The position numbers were made by a program, and so were the translations under genes. A model generated the notes under the pieces. It made no database searches and was not told the origin of the DNA. It was given only the letters and a program-made list of their open reading frames with translations. From contig OZ020519.1 of assembly GCA_963971425.1 (NCBI GenBank), positions 8,510,028-8,574,027 of the forward strand: 64,000 nt of DNA. The letters are read 5' to 3'. Source of the DNA: Bryoerythrophyllum caledonicum (lineage: Eukaryota; Streptophyta; Bryopsida; Pottiales; Pottiaceae). Shown here piece by piece: positions 21,871 through 34,815 of the stretch; position 1 is the first letter of the stretch; every line of letters begins with the position of its first letter.

Positions 21871-23217
21871 TCATGCTTAAGTACATTTGGATTTTTGATT
21901 GTATTAATTTTTAAACAAGTTGGATAGACTATTACTTTTATCCAAGTTTTTGTGAAGGCGTTGTTAATGAGTGCATATACCGTATGCACTGTAGATACCT
22001 TTCATGGAGTATATAACTTTTACTCTAAACAATAAAATGTTTGTGACATGGAACTCAACATAGTGTATTCTATAAATTTTTTGCTAAAGCTCTAAATCTG
22101 GATTTCAGCGATTAAAATTATATTTTTTGAAATTGAGTCCAATTAGTGAAATGAATTTTATCAAATTTAATTTTCAATCCAATTTGAATATTTGAAAAAT
22201 ACATAAAACTAAGTAAGTTATTGCAATTTGAATTTTTGGCCTACTACCATAGGTGACCAATTTTCTAATTTTAGCTAAACACAAAAGTTTCATCTACAGT
22301 ACAAGTTTCAACATAATAATGTACACCTTCAGTGAAATTATCCTAATTTTTACGTAAAATTTGTAAATTATATGAATATTCTTCAATTTTTTTTAGAAAA
22401 TCATAATAAATTGAATTTTGACAAAAAAATCAAGTTTTTTTGTGACACGAACAAAACATGTGGTGTCATCTCTGAAAAATGAAATGTAAACATTTTTGCT
22501 TATATTTTATGATGAATTAGAGCTCATATTTGAATGAAAATTTGGATTGATGTCACGGTCATAGCTCCATCTTTTAAAGGTTAATTGTGTGTACGGCATG
22601 CATGTGGGATGGTGGGTGCTATTATCACCCATGTTTAGTTTTGTGTCATGTTTGTTATTGTGTTTTGTATAGTTTTGGATTTATTTGATTGCATACTAGG
22701 CAAAGATTTGGGATAGTGGTTGTGATTGTGGTTGGAAGGATTTAAGATTGTGTTCGTGATGTGGATTAGTTTGGGTAAGGGACAATAGTTGCCGTGGTAA
22801 CTCTATCTTTATCTTGTGGTATGCTTGTAAAACTATTTTGTTTGCGTTGTGATGTAGTACCGGTGATGAATGATTTTTTGTAGTTTCACTAATATATGCA
22901 GTGCATTTTGTTACGGTTAATTATATTTTTATTAGAAATCCCAATTGTTTTATGTTGCTTTGCAGGTTGAAAACATTTGATTTTTTGTTGCCTGCAATAT
23001 CCTCTTTAGGTTCGGTTTTTTTAATGTTATCGATTTATTGACAATGGATTATAAGGGATTGGAGGTACAATGCTTTATATTCTTGCAACCACATGCAATT
23101 TGTTTTGTGGTCTAGACGTGCATGGTAGCATGGATGATTTGTAGAATTTCTAATGTATTTCTTTGGTGAGTGGATTGTTAACGTGATGTTTGATTTAAAA
23201 TCTGTGAAATGTGGCAG
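21871..23217. other. AT-rich intergenic DNA with one stray minisatellite unit
   Basis: Apart from the isolated 98-bp unit near 22,600, no feature seen. Confidence 0.55.
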
Positions 23218-23468
23218 GGTGGTTATGTATCTCTGCCTCACTCAAAATCTGGACAATTGTATTGTTCTACATGTGTGTCTGAGTTTCCTTACCATCAGAG
23301 AGAGATTCATGCTCTATTGAAGAATCTTGTTACTGCCATGGATAATATCACATCACTTTGCCACAAAAAAGTCGATTTGAAATAGTGTTCTATATGTCAA
23401 GCCTTGAGGAAAGAAGGACTTCATTTAAAAAATCCGAAACACCTCAAGTGGTTGGATTTGCAACAGGT
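23218..23468 (+). pseudogene. Exon-like remnant with two C-x2-C pairs
   Basis: A protein-like stretch of about 83 codons reads GYVSLPHSKSGQLYCSTCVS, a helical segment HQREIHALLKNLVTAMDNI, then after one TAG CSICQALRKEGLHLKNPKHL, ending WLDLQQ at a GT donor (23,468). Two CxxC pairs and the even amino-acid mix suggest a zinc-binding protein exon, perhaps from a transposase. I do not recognise the family, and no neighbouring exons were found. Confidence 0.3.
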
Positions 23469-24529
23469 TGTTGTTACTTTTACTTTGGTATTTTTTCTAT
23501 TGATTTTAATGCAATATTATCTTATAGAGTGGATTATCTATTGATTAACTAAATATTAATATTACAAATTAAAATTTTAGTATTTAAAAATAAAATAAAA
23601 ACCATGTCATTATGTTATGTGTTTTATTTAATTGTACAGCGTTATTCTCAGTTTTTTGTTCGATCCTCTAGGAGTTTGTGAGCCAAATAAACCGCCCCTA
23701 GCGGGTGGCCTATCTTGAACACAAGATCCTAAAACCGAAATACAACCCCGCGTGCAATCACCATTGGAACTAACCATACATGCCACATTCACGTCATAGT
23801 GGTTAGGTTGTGGTTACTTGAGATTTTAGTGGACCAATGAGTGGTGATGACTGAATTCAGCCTTAAGTCGGTTCCGAACTTCAAACACACATAAGTTTTG
23901 CCTTAGGACTCCGTTTCCAACATTTTAAAGCTTAGATGAGTTCAGCTTGGCCTAATGAACTTGATTAGACCCTCAAATACCAATTCCAAACCAAGGCACG
24001 ACCCTGACAGCAGCTGATGACAGACATGCTTCCTTTTTTTATCCTGGATTTACATTCCCATTAATTCCTTGGTTATGACTTCATTTTGATGTTTTTTTCC
24101 TACACTTACTGATTTTTTGTGCTTAACGCAATGGCAATGTTCAATTACCCATCCAGATTACCCTCAGAGTCACAGCCCAGCGATCAGCAGTGCAACACTC
24201 AACTTATACGTTTATTCAAAACCATGTACCATACATCACGTGCATATCATATACGTTCACACCAGGAGTCCTACTCGAACATCATACCATACATGCACCT
24301 CCAGCTGCGGTTGCTTACTGTTTTATATTAAATCGGTTGTTTTGTTAGGTTGATAGAAAACCCTAATTCTATTGAAAATTGGGCAGCGCTTCCGCGCGAT
24401 TGTTGTAACTAGAAAAAAATTAGGGTTCCTTCTCCGCATGCAATCAAGAGGATAATGAATCAATTTGGGAGAGGAAAGAGACTCCTTAATCCCGCTCAAT
24501 TCACCCTCTGCCCTTGGTGTCTAGTGATC
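23469..24529. other. Intergenic DNA, nothing recognised
   Basis: Short frames only; no repeat or domain seen. Confidence 0.55.
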
Positions 24530-24895
24530 GCCTTCTGTCCTTCGTGATGCTCGTCTTCTTCTTGATGCTCGTCTTCCTCTCAGCCGTGATTGCCTTCTGC
24601 TCTTCGTGATGCTCGTCTTCCTCTCGGTCGTGATCGCCTTCTGCTCTTTGTAATGCTCGTCTGCTGCTCTTCGTGATGCTTGTCTTCCTCTCGATCGTGA
24701 TCGCCTTCTACTCTTCGTGATGCTCGTCTGCTGCTCTTCGTGATGCTCATCTTCTTTTTGGTCGTGATCGCCTTCTGCTTTTCGCGATGCTCGTCTATTG
24801 CTCTTTGTGATGCTCGTCTTATTTTTGATGCTCGTCTGCTGCTCTTCGTGATGCTCGTCATCTTCTTGATGCTCGTCTGCTGCTCTTTGTGATGC
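24530..24895. repeat. CT-rich minisatellite (TCTTCGTGATGCTCGTC)
   Basis: TCTTCGTGATGCTCGTCTTC, GGTCGTGATCGCCTTCTGC and variants alternate through 365 bp in nested periods of roughly 20-60 bp. The minus-strand frame across it gives an R/E/S-rich translation, not a gene. Confidence 0.85.
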
Positions 24896-25639
24896 GTAAC
24901 CTAATTTTTCTCGAATTCGCTACTGTCTATCAAAACAAAATCTATTCACGGCCGGGGCTTCCGGCTCCTCTCCAGTCCACGCTCCTACATTCCCACACTC
25001 TTCTCCCACAGTCACACGCACGAATGAGACTCTCTCCAGGGGGTATCTCCCAAGCTCTTTGCTCCCCTTGTGTTCCCAAGGTCGTTCCCTGCCGCCTTTT
25101 CCTTCCTCCATAAATGACCTTCTTCATAAAAAGCCATTAACCTATAACTACTTAATTCCGTGCCACCCTTGCATTAAGAAAAGTGGGTGCCCCACTAACC
25201 AAGGAATATTTAAATCTCATACTTTAACCTCATGCCACATGGGGTGCGCATGATCACCAATAATTGAACTATTTAGCTAATTCAAGGATGCTAAATCTAA
25301 CTACTCTACCTAGCTTGAATTCCCCTGGAGTGAGGTTATGCCTAATTTGCTTAGTGATTGGTGAGGGTTTTTTGCCCAAGTCTTTTGGGCCCCTTTTGAC
25401 TTTTTTTTTAATGGCTTTTAAAGCCTCATTCTTTTTTCTTTCTCCTCACCATCATTCTTCTTCTTCTCCTGTTTTTTCCATGGTTAAATTACCGTGGCTT
25501 CTTTGCGGTTCCCGACTTGGTAAGAGGTAAATTCTTCTCTACTACTTCCATTTCTAATTCCTTTCTATTGTTTTTTTGTTTTCCTAATTTTTTCTTTATT
25601 TTTTTCCTTTCTGTTTATTTTTTGGTTAACTTCATAAAG
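24896..25639. other. Intergenic DNA upstream of the JmjC-like remnant
   Basis: A possible first exon of the remnant ends at CGACTTGGTAAGAGG (about 25,518). Otherwise nothing supported. Confidence 0.4.
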
Positions 25640-27140
25640 TTCTTGGTTGCCATAATGTGGCTCCTATTTTAAGAATTAGTGCAAGAAATGGCCTTTTGGC
25701 CATTTTGATCGAAAATCATGAGCTAATCCAATGGAATAATCCATTTCTACCACTTGTTAACCTTAACACGCATGATGCGTGGTCCATTCGTCATCGTGAG
25801 CCGTTTTTGCGGCTCACCGAGTTCTTCTACAAGAGTATCTTGAATGGAGGTAAATATTTATTACCATTTCATCTTGTGATAGTCCAATTCAGCCCTTTTG
25901 ATATTGATACATTTTATATATCTTGCAAAGTACAATATTGATCATACTAGTGAGAATGTGTTTTGTGTTTTTATCATTTGGTGATTTTGTTTGATGGTGT
26001 AGAAATCTGCTCTTGACTTGAAGATGGTTGAAGTGGACGACGATGAAGCACAATTTTTAGAGCCTTTCTTTGCAGAGGTTAAGGACTTAAGTTTGATTGG
26101 AGAGTACTACTTCGAAAACAAAGGTTGTGTGCCATTAATCAACCTCATGCATTTGATAGATGGTCTCAAAGAAGATGATTCTGACGGTGAGATACGGAAG
26201 AATATTTACAAAATGTATAAGAGTATTGTGGAAAGCATGGAGGATCCAAATCTCTCTCCGGTTTGGGTGGTGAAGCACAAATTTTTTTGTGCTAAGGATT
26301 TATTGGAGACTTTGAGGGATGCTGATGAGAGTATGTTGCATGAGGATGGATTTTGGGTCGTTCAAGACACCAGTTTTGCTTGAAGAATCGTTAATTCTAG
26401 TAACAATTTGCAGCATTTATTTTTGAGGAGTTCAGAGTGTGGAATGAAATTTGATATTCATCCTTTTGGAGCTTCGTTCAAGCCCAGTCAAGAGGTGGAT
26501 TATGCTACGAACTTTAAGGATTTTATCATTTATTCTTTAGTGGTGGAAAGAGCTATTGAAGATGCAAGGGCGGACTTTGTTGGGTTTAAATAAAATTCGC
26601 ATGCTTTTTGTGAAGCTTTATTTTATCACGTTCCAAGCACGTATGACTTTCTTTACAAACAAAATCTTGATTTGAGTGTACATCAAAGAACCCTTCTTCT
26701 TGATTTTGAAAGAGGTGCGTCACTTATTGATGGTTCAACATTGCACTTAGCTCCACGGACGCTGGAAATTGATAACAAAGAATGCATTGATATCTACTAT
26801 TTTAGTGTATGTGACATGGAATTCATTGGAAAAGGCAAGGCCAAGGTTGCTGACGCAATTCCTCTTGTGGACGGCGCTTTTGGTAAGTGTGCAGAACTAT
26901 GGTGTACTGGAAGGACTAACGCTAGAGGTTTGTTGCATATCATTTCTGGTGTTATAAGGGGGCCATCATTGGATCTTCTTTCGGGACGGGAACATCTATC
27001 TACATCAAAGATACTCTTTTGGGCACCTTCAATATATTGGTGTTGGATGCTTCAAAGATTTGGTATATTGTACCAAAGCACAAGTGCGAACAATTCACTC
27101 AGTTTTAGAAGAGAAAGAAATGGCTGAAACATGTATATCG
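25640..27140 (+). pseudogene. JmjC-domain-like protein remnant, iron ligands lost
   Basis: Exon-like blocks with plausible splice sites: 25,640-25,850 (donor GAG|GTAAAT), 26,003-26,383 (acceptor GGTGTAG), and 26,415-27,120. Within the last, a TAA at about 26,591 and a frameshift near 26,955 break the frame. After the shift it reads SFGTGTSIYIKDTLLGTFNI, then SKIWYIVPKHKCEQF. This aligns with the JmjC core (F..H.ED..L.SINYLH..PK.WY.VP..H...E). JmjC proteins are Fe(II)/2-oxoglutarate dioxygenases such as histone demethylases. Here the His-x-Glu/Asp iron ligands are Tyr and Lys, so no activity is expected. The upstream part is not recognised. Confidence 0.5.
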
Positions 27141-30100
27141 TAAGTAGTGTTTTATTGATTCTTTTGTGAACAGTACTAAGGCTTTATCGTGTGAAGACAT
27201 GGAGACGTATAAGGTCTATGCGAATGCAGTATGTTTGTATGTGTCTGTGTGTCCGTTTTTTTTACAAAGGGTTGGCAAGGGCCACTCGGCATAGTGGACA
27301 ATGCACGTTACGTTTGCAAAAGCGTGGTTTTATTTTTTCTTATCATTTGGCTTGAAACTTCTAAACCTATGGTATTTAAAAAATATTCATCCGACACTTT
27401 ATTAATGACTTATGCAACGATGAAGTTCCAAATTTAAAGTCATCTCCAAATATCTCGTTCAATTTGTGGTCTCTAATCAAGTGTAATATTTTTTTGGAAT
27501 GCTCTTAGAACGTCCCGAAGTGTGGCACAAAATTTATTTCAATAATAACTGTCAGAATTGCTTAGAATTTTAACCCATGTTTATGAAAGGTTTAGGGTGG
27601 ATTGTTAATAATGCTAGGTACTAACAAGAAGCATTATCCTAAAATTTAATAAGTTTGCTAAAAAGGTTTAACTTTATCCTACTACCAAAAAGACATGGTG
27701 TTTCTAAATTGAAAGAAAGGATACCATTCTACAGTCAAAGATAATTTGTCTTGGTTGAAGTTCTCTTTGACTTAATTATAACTCCAAGTGTAAAGCTACT
27801 TTAATTACTTTTTCTTACAATACGATGGTGTAGTACAAGAATGTGTAACAACCAGTGATACTCCAAGCAATTCAACTTCAGAAGTTTTTGGACAAGAATG
27901 GGTCTTTTTCCTTGACCTTTTATAGAAAAGGCCCCGTACGAAGGCTTCATTTTTTTTAAGATTTAATAAATTCGACACAACAACATCTACACAAAGAGTA
28001 CATTTCATTGTTCATTATTTTCACATAAATCGTTTTAAACCACAATTGCGTGAACCGATCAGAGATCTAGAAGATGGATTAGGTGGAGGAAAGAAAAGCA
28101 TACGACTGCTTTGACTAGTGCAAATCAGTCCAATGGTACAATCAGCCGTGGCTCCTCCAAAACTGGTGTCATCGACCACATTTTGGTCCTTTCATCGTTA
28201 AAGGGTCAGTGTTATTGTAACTTGGAATAAATGTAAAGGAAGTAAATGTATGTATTTTATAGGTTTAATCCTTACACATCAATTGGATATTGTATATTGA
28301 GGCACATATTTTACTCTATGGAATACAGAAACTTTAATCCTAAGTTTTTGAAGAAGAAAAATGGTGATTAAAGGTAATAAACTTCATACACAAAATGAAT
28401 AAGACAATGGTAATAACTTGTGGTTCCTCAAATCTCCTTTAAAGTAGTCACCCTTACACCAAATTTCTAAATTTAAAATAGAAGTTATCTTCTTTGTTTC
28501 CAAAAACAAACAAGAAGGCATCACATTACAAGCAGAAGCTTTCCAAACCGTGGTAAATGTGGTCGAGGATCGATTTTCATGTCCAATTTGAATCGATTAT
28601 ATCCTCAAAAACCTTCAATAAAATAAAAGCATTCATGTTCTACAGTTGTCGCACCTAGTATTGCATCAATAAGGGGTGAGGGAAAAATGTCTTTTTTAAT
28701 TATACAACTAAGTCCTCTAAAATCTTAACAAATTCACAAATTGCCATCTTTTTTAGAAGGTGGCATTCACTCACTAAACAGAACATCATAGATGAATCCA
28801 CATCCCAATAACTTATCTATTCATCCTATTAAACACCACAAGAGATTATTTTAGATTCGCTCTATGTTGGCCTTGCAATCTCATAGGTTTAGTAGTTGGT
28901 TTCAATATTATTCTATGTTGACACTCTGAACCTGGGTATCCCTTTTAAATTCTTACAGGGTCTAGGAAAGGCACTTTTGCAATCTAAGATAATTCACGTT
29001 GTTCTCTAAGATTCAGATTGGGGTCAATTCCAAATATACTTCAATAAAAGTCCTCTCCATAGAATGTCCTCGATTTGAAGCGGAAGATGGGGGTTCTGGG
29101 GGCCATGGAGTCGGAAGCCAAGTATGTGACATATGGTCAATGAAATCCTTGGAATTGGTTAAACAACAAGCTTCTTGTTGCGATTCAATTTAGTGGTGAT
29201 GTTTAGGACTAAAATACATTTCCAAGCAATAATAGCATCATCTGATCATTCAAAAAATGAATAGGTCGAAAATACTTATTAAGAGAGATACTTTTGATAA
29301 CATGCTATTCTTGACTAGTCTGGTCAAGTATATTCACTCTCTCATTCACTAGAATCATCTGATGTAATATCACTTTTTTCTACTTGAGCTTCCCCTTTAT
29401 AAGATAAGGATTACAGATGAAGAATCCAGATTTTGGAAAAACATGCTCTACGCACTAGAGGGTTAAGTAACATACTCACAGAAGTTTGTAAACTTTTACA
29501 GCAAGGATTGAAAGATCAATGACCCTTTCGAGGAGGAAAAATGGCTCGTTTCCTCCCAATGCCTTCAGTGGATAAGCAAACTACGACTTCTCTATGTGTC
29601 AAATTTCTAAATAACTAAATTTATGACCATTGTGTTAAGCGTCCTACAGTTGTTAGTTGCTTTCACACCATTTTTTTCAAATGCAATCACTAAGAAAGTT
29701 CATGCCTCATATTATTTGGAGAAAGATAAATCCTTGATTCGAGGACGGTGGAGCAGTTCATTTACGCTAACTAAAGTTATCCCCGAATCGAAGATAATAC
29801 AACAAGTGATTCACACTACTAGACTTTGTTTCACTCCTGAATCTCCAAAGACTCTAGTTGTGATTGCTTGTATCTTTTGTATAAGATGGGCTGAAACGTA
29901 CAAAGTAAAGAATATCATTTGCTCTTTTGATTTAATATCCTTTCAACGCTGATAGCACTAAACGGATAGGAAAATAATCCCAGATGCTGGAGGATGTGTA
30001 TCGGAGTAAAATAATTGATGTTTTTTTTTCCAATCGTTTGCATCTCAAATCCCTTGTGTGATGTTTAGATTACAATATCTGGACGCACCAAGAACTTTTG

Positions 30101-33100
30101 ACTACTCTTAGTAAGAATAGTAGTACCACTGTAGGAATAAAACCCCCCCACCTAGCATTATTGTAGTCATGTCTTTTATATCGGTTCTAGTATTTAATCT
30201 GAGGATATTTGCATAGAAAATAGAGTAGATCATGTCAAGCTCCTCATCATGGACGTATCATGTATGCATCTATGATGCACAATGGACGTTCAAAAAGCAC
30301 CTCTCACTGCAATCTCCTCCTCATAAAACATAAAAGCCTTTGGAAAATTCATAAGCAACCAGTTCGAGGTTGCAAAGGCCCAATTCAAACATAGCAACTC
30401 TGTGCATGGCAAGAAAACAAAATAGACCAATAAAGTGTCACCCCTTTACTCAAAGTTTCTCATATTATAAATAATAAAACATTCAGAAAGAGACGCTCCG
30501 ACAATGAAGTAATTATCAAAGACCAGTAAAACAAATGCCAGACTGTATTAAAATCACCAAAAGAACTCACCGTTCTCCGTCGTGAGACCACCACTCTCCC
30601 CTTCCATCCAAAACACGCCTCCATGCTTCGAAGGCAACCTTCTCAATTAGGCACCAATTTGTGCTCCAACCAAACAAAATAAAACCCTCCAAGTAACTAT
30701 ACATCGAAGACTACCAAGCCAGACGTCATATTAAGCAACAAGGCACTCACGTATATGCTGATTTGAATATATATTCTACTGGGATCCACGATCAAAAGCA
30801 TACAGAGTGCCAACTATTGCTCATATTAGTTTAGGACACTGAGACATTGACAAGAGATATTGACCAAACCTGTTAATCGGTTGGAATTTGTTGTTTCACA
30901 GTCTCGCGTCTCGCCAGCCCAGATGCACCATCTGAGTACAACACTTCAATCACTAACGCGCCACTTACACACCTACATGAAGCTCTCTTCTCCAAGTCTA
31001 TGCATAGTCCCTTGGAAATCAAACTCCTCCAAACCAACGATCATCACATGCAGACGACAAGTACCGCACAAAGCCTGCGGACGAGCTCAGCTACCTATTG
31101 AAAGCTGATTCTTCGACTTCTGGATCTTACTTTGGGAGCCCTTGAATATGTTGCAACTAAATCGGTTTGTGGCTATGGCGATTTTGGATTCCAAAGGTGG
31201 ATGCCGCATTTTTTTGTATGCGCTTGGTTTCACTCATACCTTATTGCTTTATTTCCTTCTAGTCTCTATTCAAGTGTGCATGTTTATGAGCTTTACTCCT
31301 TGATTTATGCTCTTCTCTGCTTGTGCCATTTAATTATATTTTGCAGATTTACAAACTATGTATGCGAAGAGATCTTGTTTGGGATGAAGATCTTGTCTCG
31401 GAGATAAACTTTCCATCCTATGCGGAAGCTTGTGGATTGACGCCGTCGTCCTGAAAAACTAGCAGAGGATGTAAGCAAAGGTGTGGGTGCCACGCACAGA
31501 TGCGCATTCTTTGCTTAAACTGCAAAAAACAAGGTTCTCCTAGTCTATTTCCCATCGATTGTTGTTGTATTAATCGTCATCATCGTCAGTGACAACAAAG
31601 ACTTCCACGGCTCGTCATTGGAAAAACTCGCATTTCCACAACTTGCTTTCAACGTTGTAGCTCTAATGACTTCTTATATATTGCTGAGCACGTGTCCATG
31701 CAATCGTTAGGGCCAGTATAGTTGCGGCATCCGTTGAAACATGGAGAGGTGGAGCCTAGCAAGTGCAGTGTAGTGCAGTAGTTGGTGGTGGGAGGAGAGG
31801 AGGGGAGAAGGAGGGCAAACTTGGTGCGGCTGGCGAAGACAATTCAGGTGATCTTTCATGATATTTGATGTTTTGTGTTGGAGAAGAGATTGTAGGAGGG
31901 AGTGGACTAATTTTTTTGAGCTTCCACCGGTTTGAAAAATGGGAGTGAGGTAATCGATGAGGGGAGTAGATTACTGGCAATAATTTACGTCGGGATTTTG
32001 AACTACATAGAAGGAACAATTGTTGACGTACTTGTGAGGTTTTTTGATTCCTAAGTTGAGTGAGAGCGTCTTTTTGTGTCGAGGAGAGAGTAGAGTGGAA
32101 AGACTTGGAGTGGTGGGGAGCGATGATGAAGGACTGCTTCTCTTGTCTCTCTCTACATTCTGGTCGCGTCTCATGTGTTGTCGTTGACATGACAAAGTTG
32201 CTACAAATGCTTACGTATTACGTCATGCTTTAGATAACAAAGCGGCAGCAAACGGGGACATTCCATCGACATGCCATTCACACTATCATCAAAAGTTGGC
32301 TGATCAACGTCCTTCATCATTAAGTACAGACAAATGTTGCAATTTCAAGAGTGTTCCTCAGGTTCACATCTTTCATGTGCAGCTTCTTTCTATCTAGCAT
32401 GATGCATATATATTTGGGTTCATGGAGAGAATATGATCGTGGCACCTTGACAATGGATTGAACGCAAAGGCAAATAGTGTTGTAGTATGAGTGAGCACAA
32501 AAATTACTCAAATGTAAAAAAATAAAAAATGAGGGCACAAATCTAATGACCTCCCCTCCTTCTTATACCTCGTCTACACTTCCTTTTGGTGGAGTACCTC
32601 TCACTTTACTTTGTTTTTTAACTTCCGCATTGACCTCGGGAAGTTGATGGCCCAACAACTAAACATTAAGTTCTTGTTTTGACAATATGTTTTGAGCACT
32701 CTGTCACACGTGGTTAAAAGGTTCAATGAACTGAAATCAACATGTAAGAAATCATATAAAATGTAGTGTAATTGTGTCAAAAAAACATTTTCTTTCTACA
32801 CACATTCTTGATAATACAAGTTGTTCATTCAACTAATGAAATAATGATTTTACATACTACCTTAATAAAGAGTCCCATAATTTTCTATTGAGATCTTTTC
32901 ACAACCGCTAAATAAAATACAAACAATGATTAATCATGCAATAGTAATCTAGAGAACCAATTAGAGATGATGGTCCAAGTTATTTCTATGGTGTTGTAGA
33001 AGATAAAAAGTATAATGAATACACGTAGGTTCATAGTCTATTACATATTGTTAAACACAGTAGCGTTTAGGCTCATAATTATGGATAATGCAGAGCCTAG

Positions 33101-34019
33101 GTCAAAACATCAAATTCAACAAGCCTGGGTATGTTTAGTTGCATGATAAAATCTAATAATTTTTTAGAAGTAATCAAATTTTAAACCATCATGTGCATTT
33201 AACTCTCTCGTTGGAATATATATAAATAATATAGTAGTATTCCACATATAATAGGCAATGGTTTTAGCCATTGGACAAAAATCCTAAACTCCTCGTGAGT
33301 TGTCTATGGTATTTGACATTAAATAACAAAATGGATCTTCTTTTTAGTTTCTCTTGCCAACCTCTTCAATGAAGAAATCACTCTCATATATCAATTAGGT
33401 CAAGACTCTTTCAAGAAATTGAGAAGACAAGGAGGTAGACTATACCCTATAGTTATATAGAGATGGGTTATGATCTCTCTTGCCATACAAGTATCAATAT
33501 GTTGACAACTGATGGGCCTTGGATAAAATACAAAAAACCTCCTATTTTCCACGTAAAAATTAGAGATCTGCATTGTAAACCTCAAAACCTATTTTTCAGC
33601 TATAAGCAAATTCAAACGTACCTATTTAGAGTTCTTGCCATGGATTTGATTCAAAGGTATTTGAATTGAGAACATTGGTCGACAAGTAGTGATGATTGTT
33701 TGGAGAAATATATAGGATGACAGAAACCACCAACCATCTTGATTGGCAAATATTCCTTCCATTTGTGTGGTGTTTACATAAGTCGCATGTATCTTAATCA
33801 TGGCTGAATTCCAATACGAGTGAAAACATCATCCTAGATTCCATGGTTTTTGATATATAATAAATAACAATCAAATGTAAAAGCATGCTTTTAACATATA
33901 TAGGTGGATTAAACATCTAATGAGAACTTTGTGGGTCACATTTGTTTCACAATGTGATATCTATTTCAAAGTGTTCAAGTGGTTGAAGAAGAAAGTCTTC
34001 ATATACTCTTGGAAGGGGA
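27141..34019. other. Long AT-rich intergenic stretch
   Basis: Nearly 6.9 kb with short frames only (the longest 144 codons on the minus strand at 31,756-32,190, Pro/Ser/His-rich and unconvincing). No domains, tandem repeats or RNA genes recognised. It may hold old, decayed transposons beyond recognition by eye. Confidence 0.5.
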
Positions 34020-34029
34020 ATGCTATTTT

Positions 34030-34062
34030 GTGAGCAGTGAGCAGTGAGCAGTGAGCAGAAAT
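34030..34062. repeat. Short GTGAGCA tandem with dispersed relative at 44.6 kb
   Basis: Four GTGAGCA units at about 34,031-34,059. A related run (GTGAGCG/GAGAGCG) lies at 44,574-44,606, and both are followed by a CTATGGCCGTGG or CTATTACCGTGG phrase, so they may be two copies of one dispersed element. Confidence 0.5.
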
Positions 34063-34639
34063 ATCTCCCTTTGTGAGTAGAAAAAAGTGAGTTCAAAAAC
34101 AAGTTTGTGTGCTTAAGAAAAAAATTTAGCTCACAAGAGGGTCTATGGCCGTGGATTATTTTACACTATAATGAAAGTATTGAAAAAAAAATAAGGATGA
34201 CTTGCTCTAGTTTCATAAAATACCCTATGGCCGTGGATGAAAGGCCTCGCATTCTCATTATTATAGAAATCCTAGATTTGGTATGGTAGCATGATGTGTT
34301 GTGTACATGAACGTTGATTTAGAGACTTGGAATGTTGGATTTAGAGTTTAGGGTTTCCAAAATCAAGATTTAGAATTTATATCCATAGATTTTTAGTATT
34401 GAAATAGTCATGTATCTATTTGTTCATTATAAAACAACTCATTTATTTGTTTCGAATGTAATTTTGTATGTACAGTTTACGGTGTCCTGATGGAAATTCT
34501 TCCATCACGTAGATATTAATACCAGTGTGGATATGTTTTGATTACAGCTAGCGGTTAGATGAGGTATAAAGGTTTGGTCGTGGTGAGAACCACGGTTTGA
34601 GGATTTGGGCAAGTGTTAGCATGTAGGTGCTCCACCGTT

Positions 34640-34815
34640 CTTGTCACTGCTCAAGGGGGTAGGTAGCGGGTTGACTGGTATTTTTTCTGCCTCACTAGCG
34701 AGCCAAGCCGTGGGCCGCCCAACCACTGGACGGACTCGATCGGGTTCGAACCCGGACCGGCGGCGGCCACTGACCACGACATTTCCAGCCAACCAAGTCC
34801 ACGACTTGGCAATCA
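34640..34815 (-). mobile_element. tRNA-derived SINE-like element, copy 1
   Basis: On the minus strand a pol III B-box-like GGTCCGGGTTCGAACCC is followed about 90 bp later by ACCAGT...CCCTTGAGCAGTGACAAGA. The same B-box context and tail (CGCCGGTCCGGGTTTGATTCC, then CCCTGAGCTAGTGACAAGA) occur in the element at 43.1 kb. It cannot fold as a tRNA over the right length, so it is a SINE rather than a tRNA gene. Confidence 0.5.

Noticed and set aside
24580..24861. 93-codon Arg/Ser/Glu-rich minus-strand frame as an SR-like protein
   Set aside because: It lies fully within the CT-rich minisatellite.
34730..34770. tRNA gene suggested by GGGTTCGAACCC
   Set aside because: No acceptor or anticodon arms of the right length. 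The context matches the SINE-like element at 43.1 kb.
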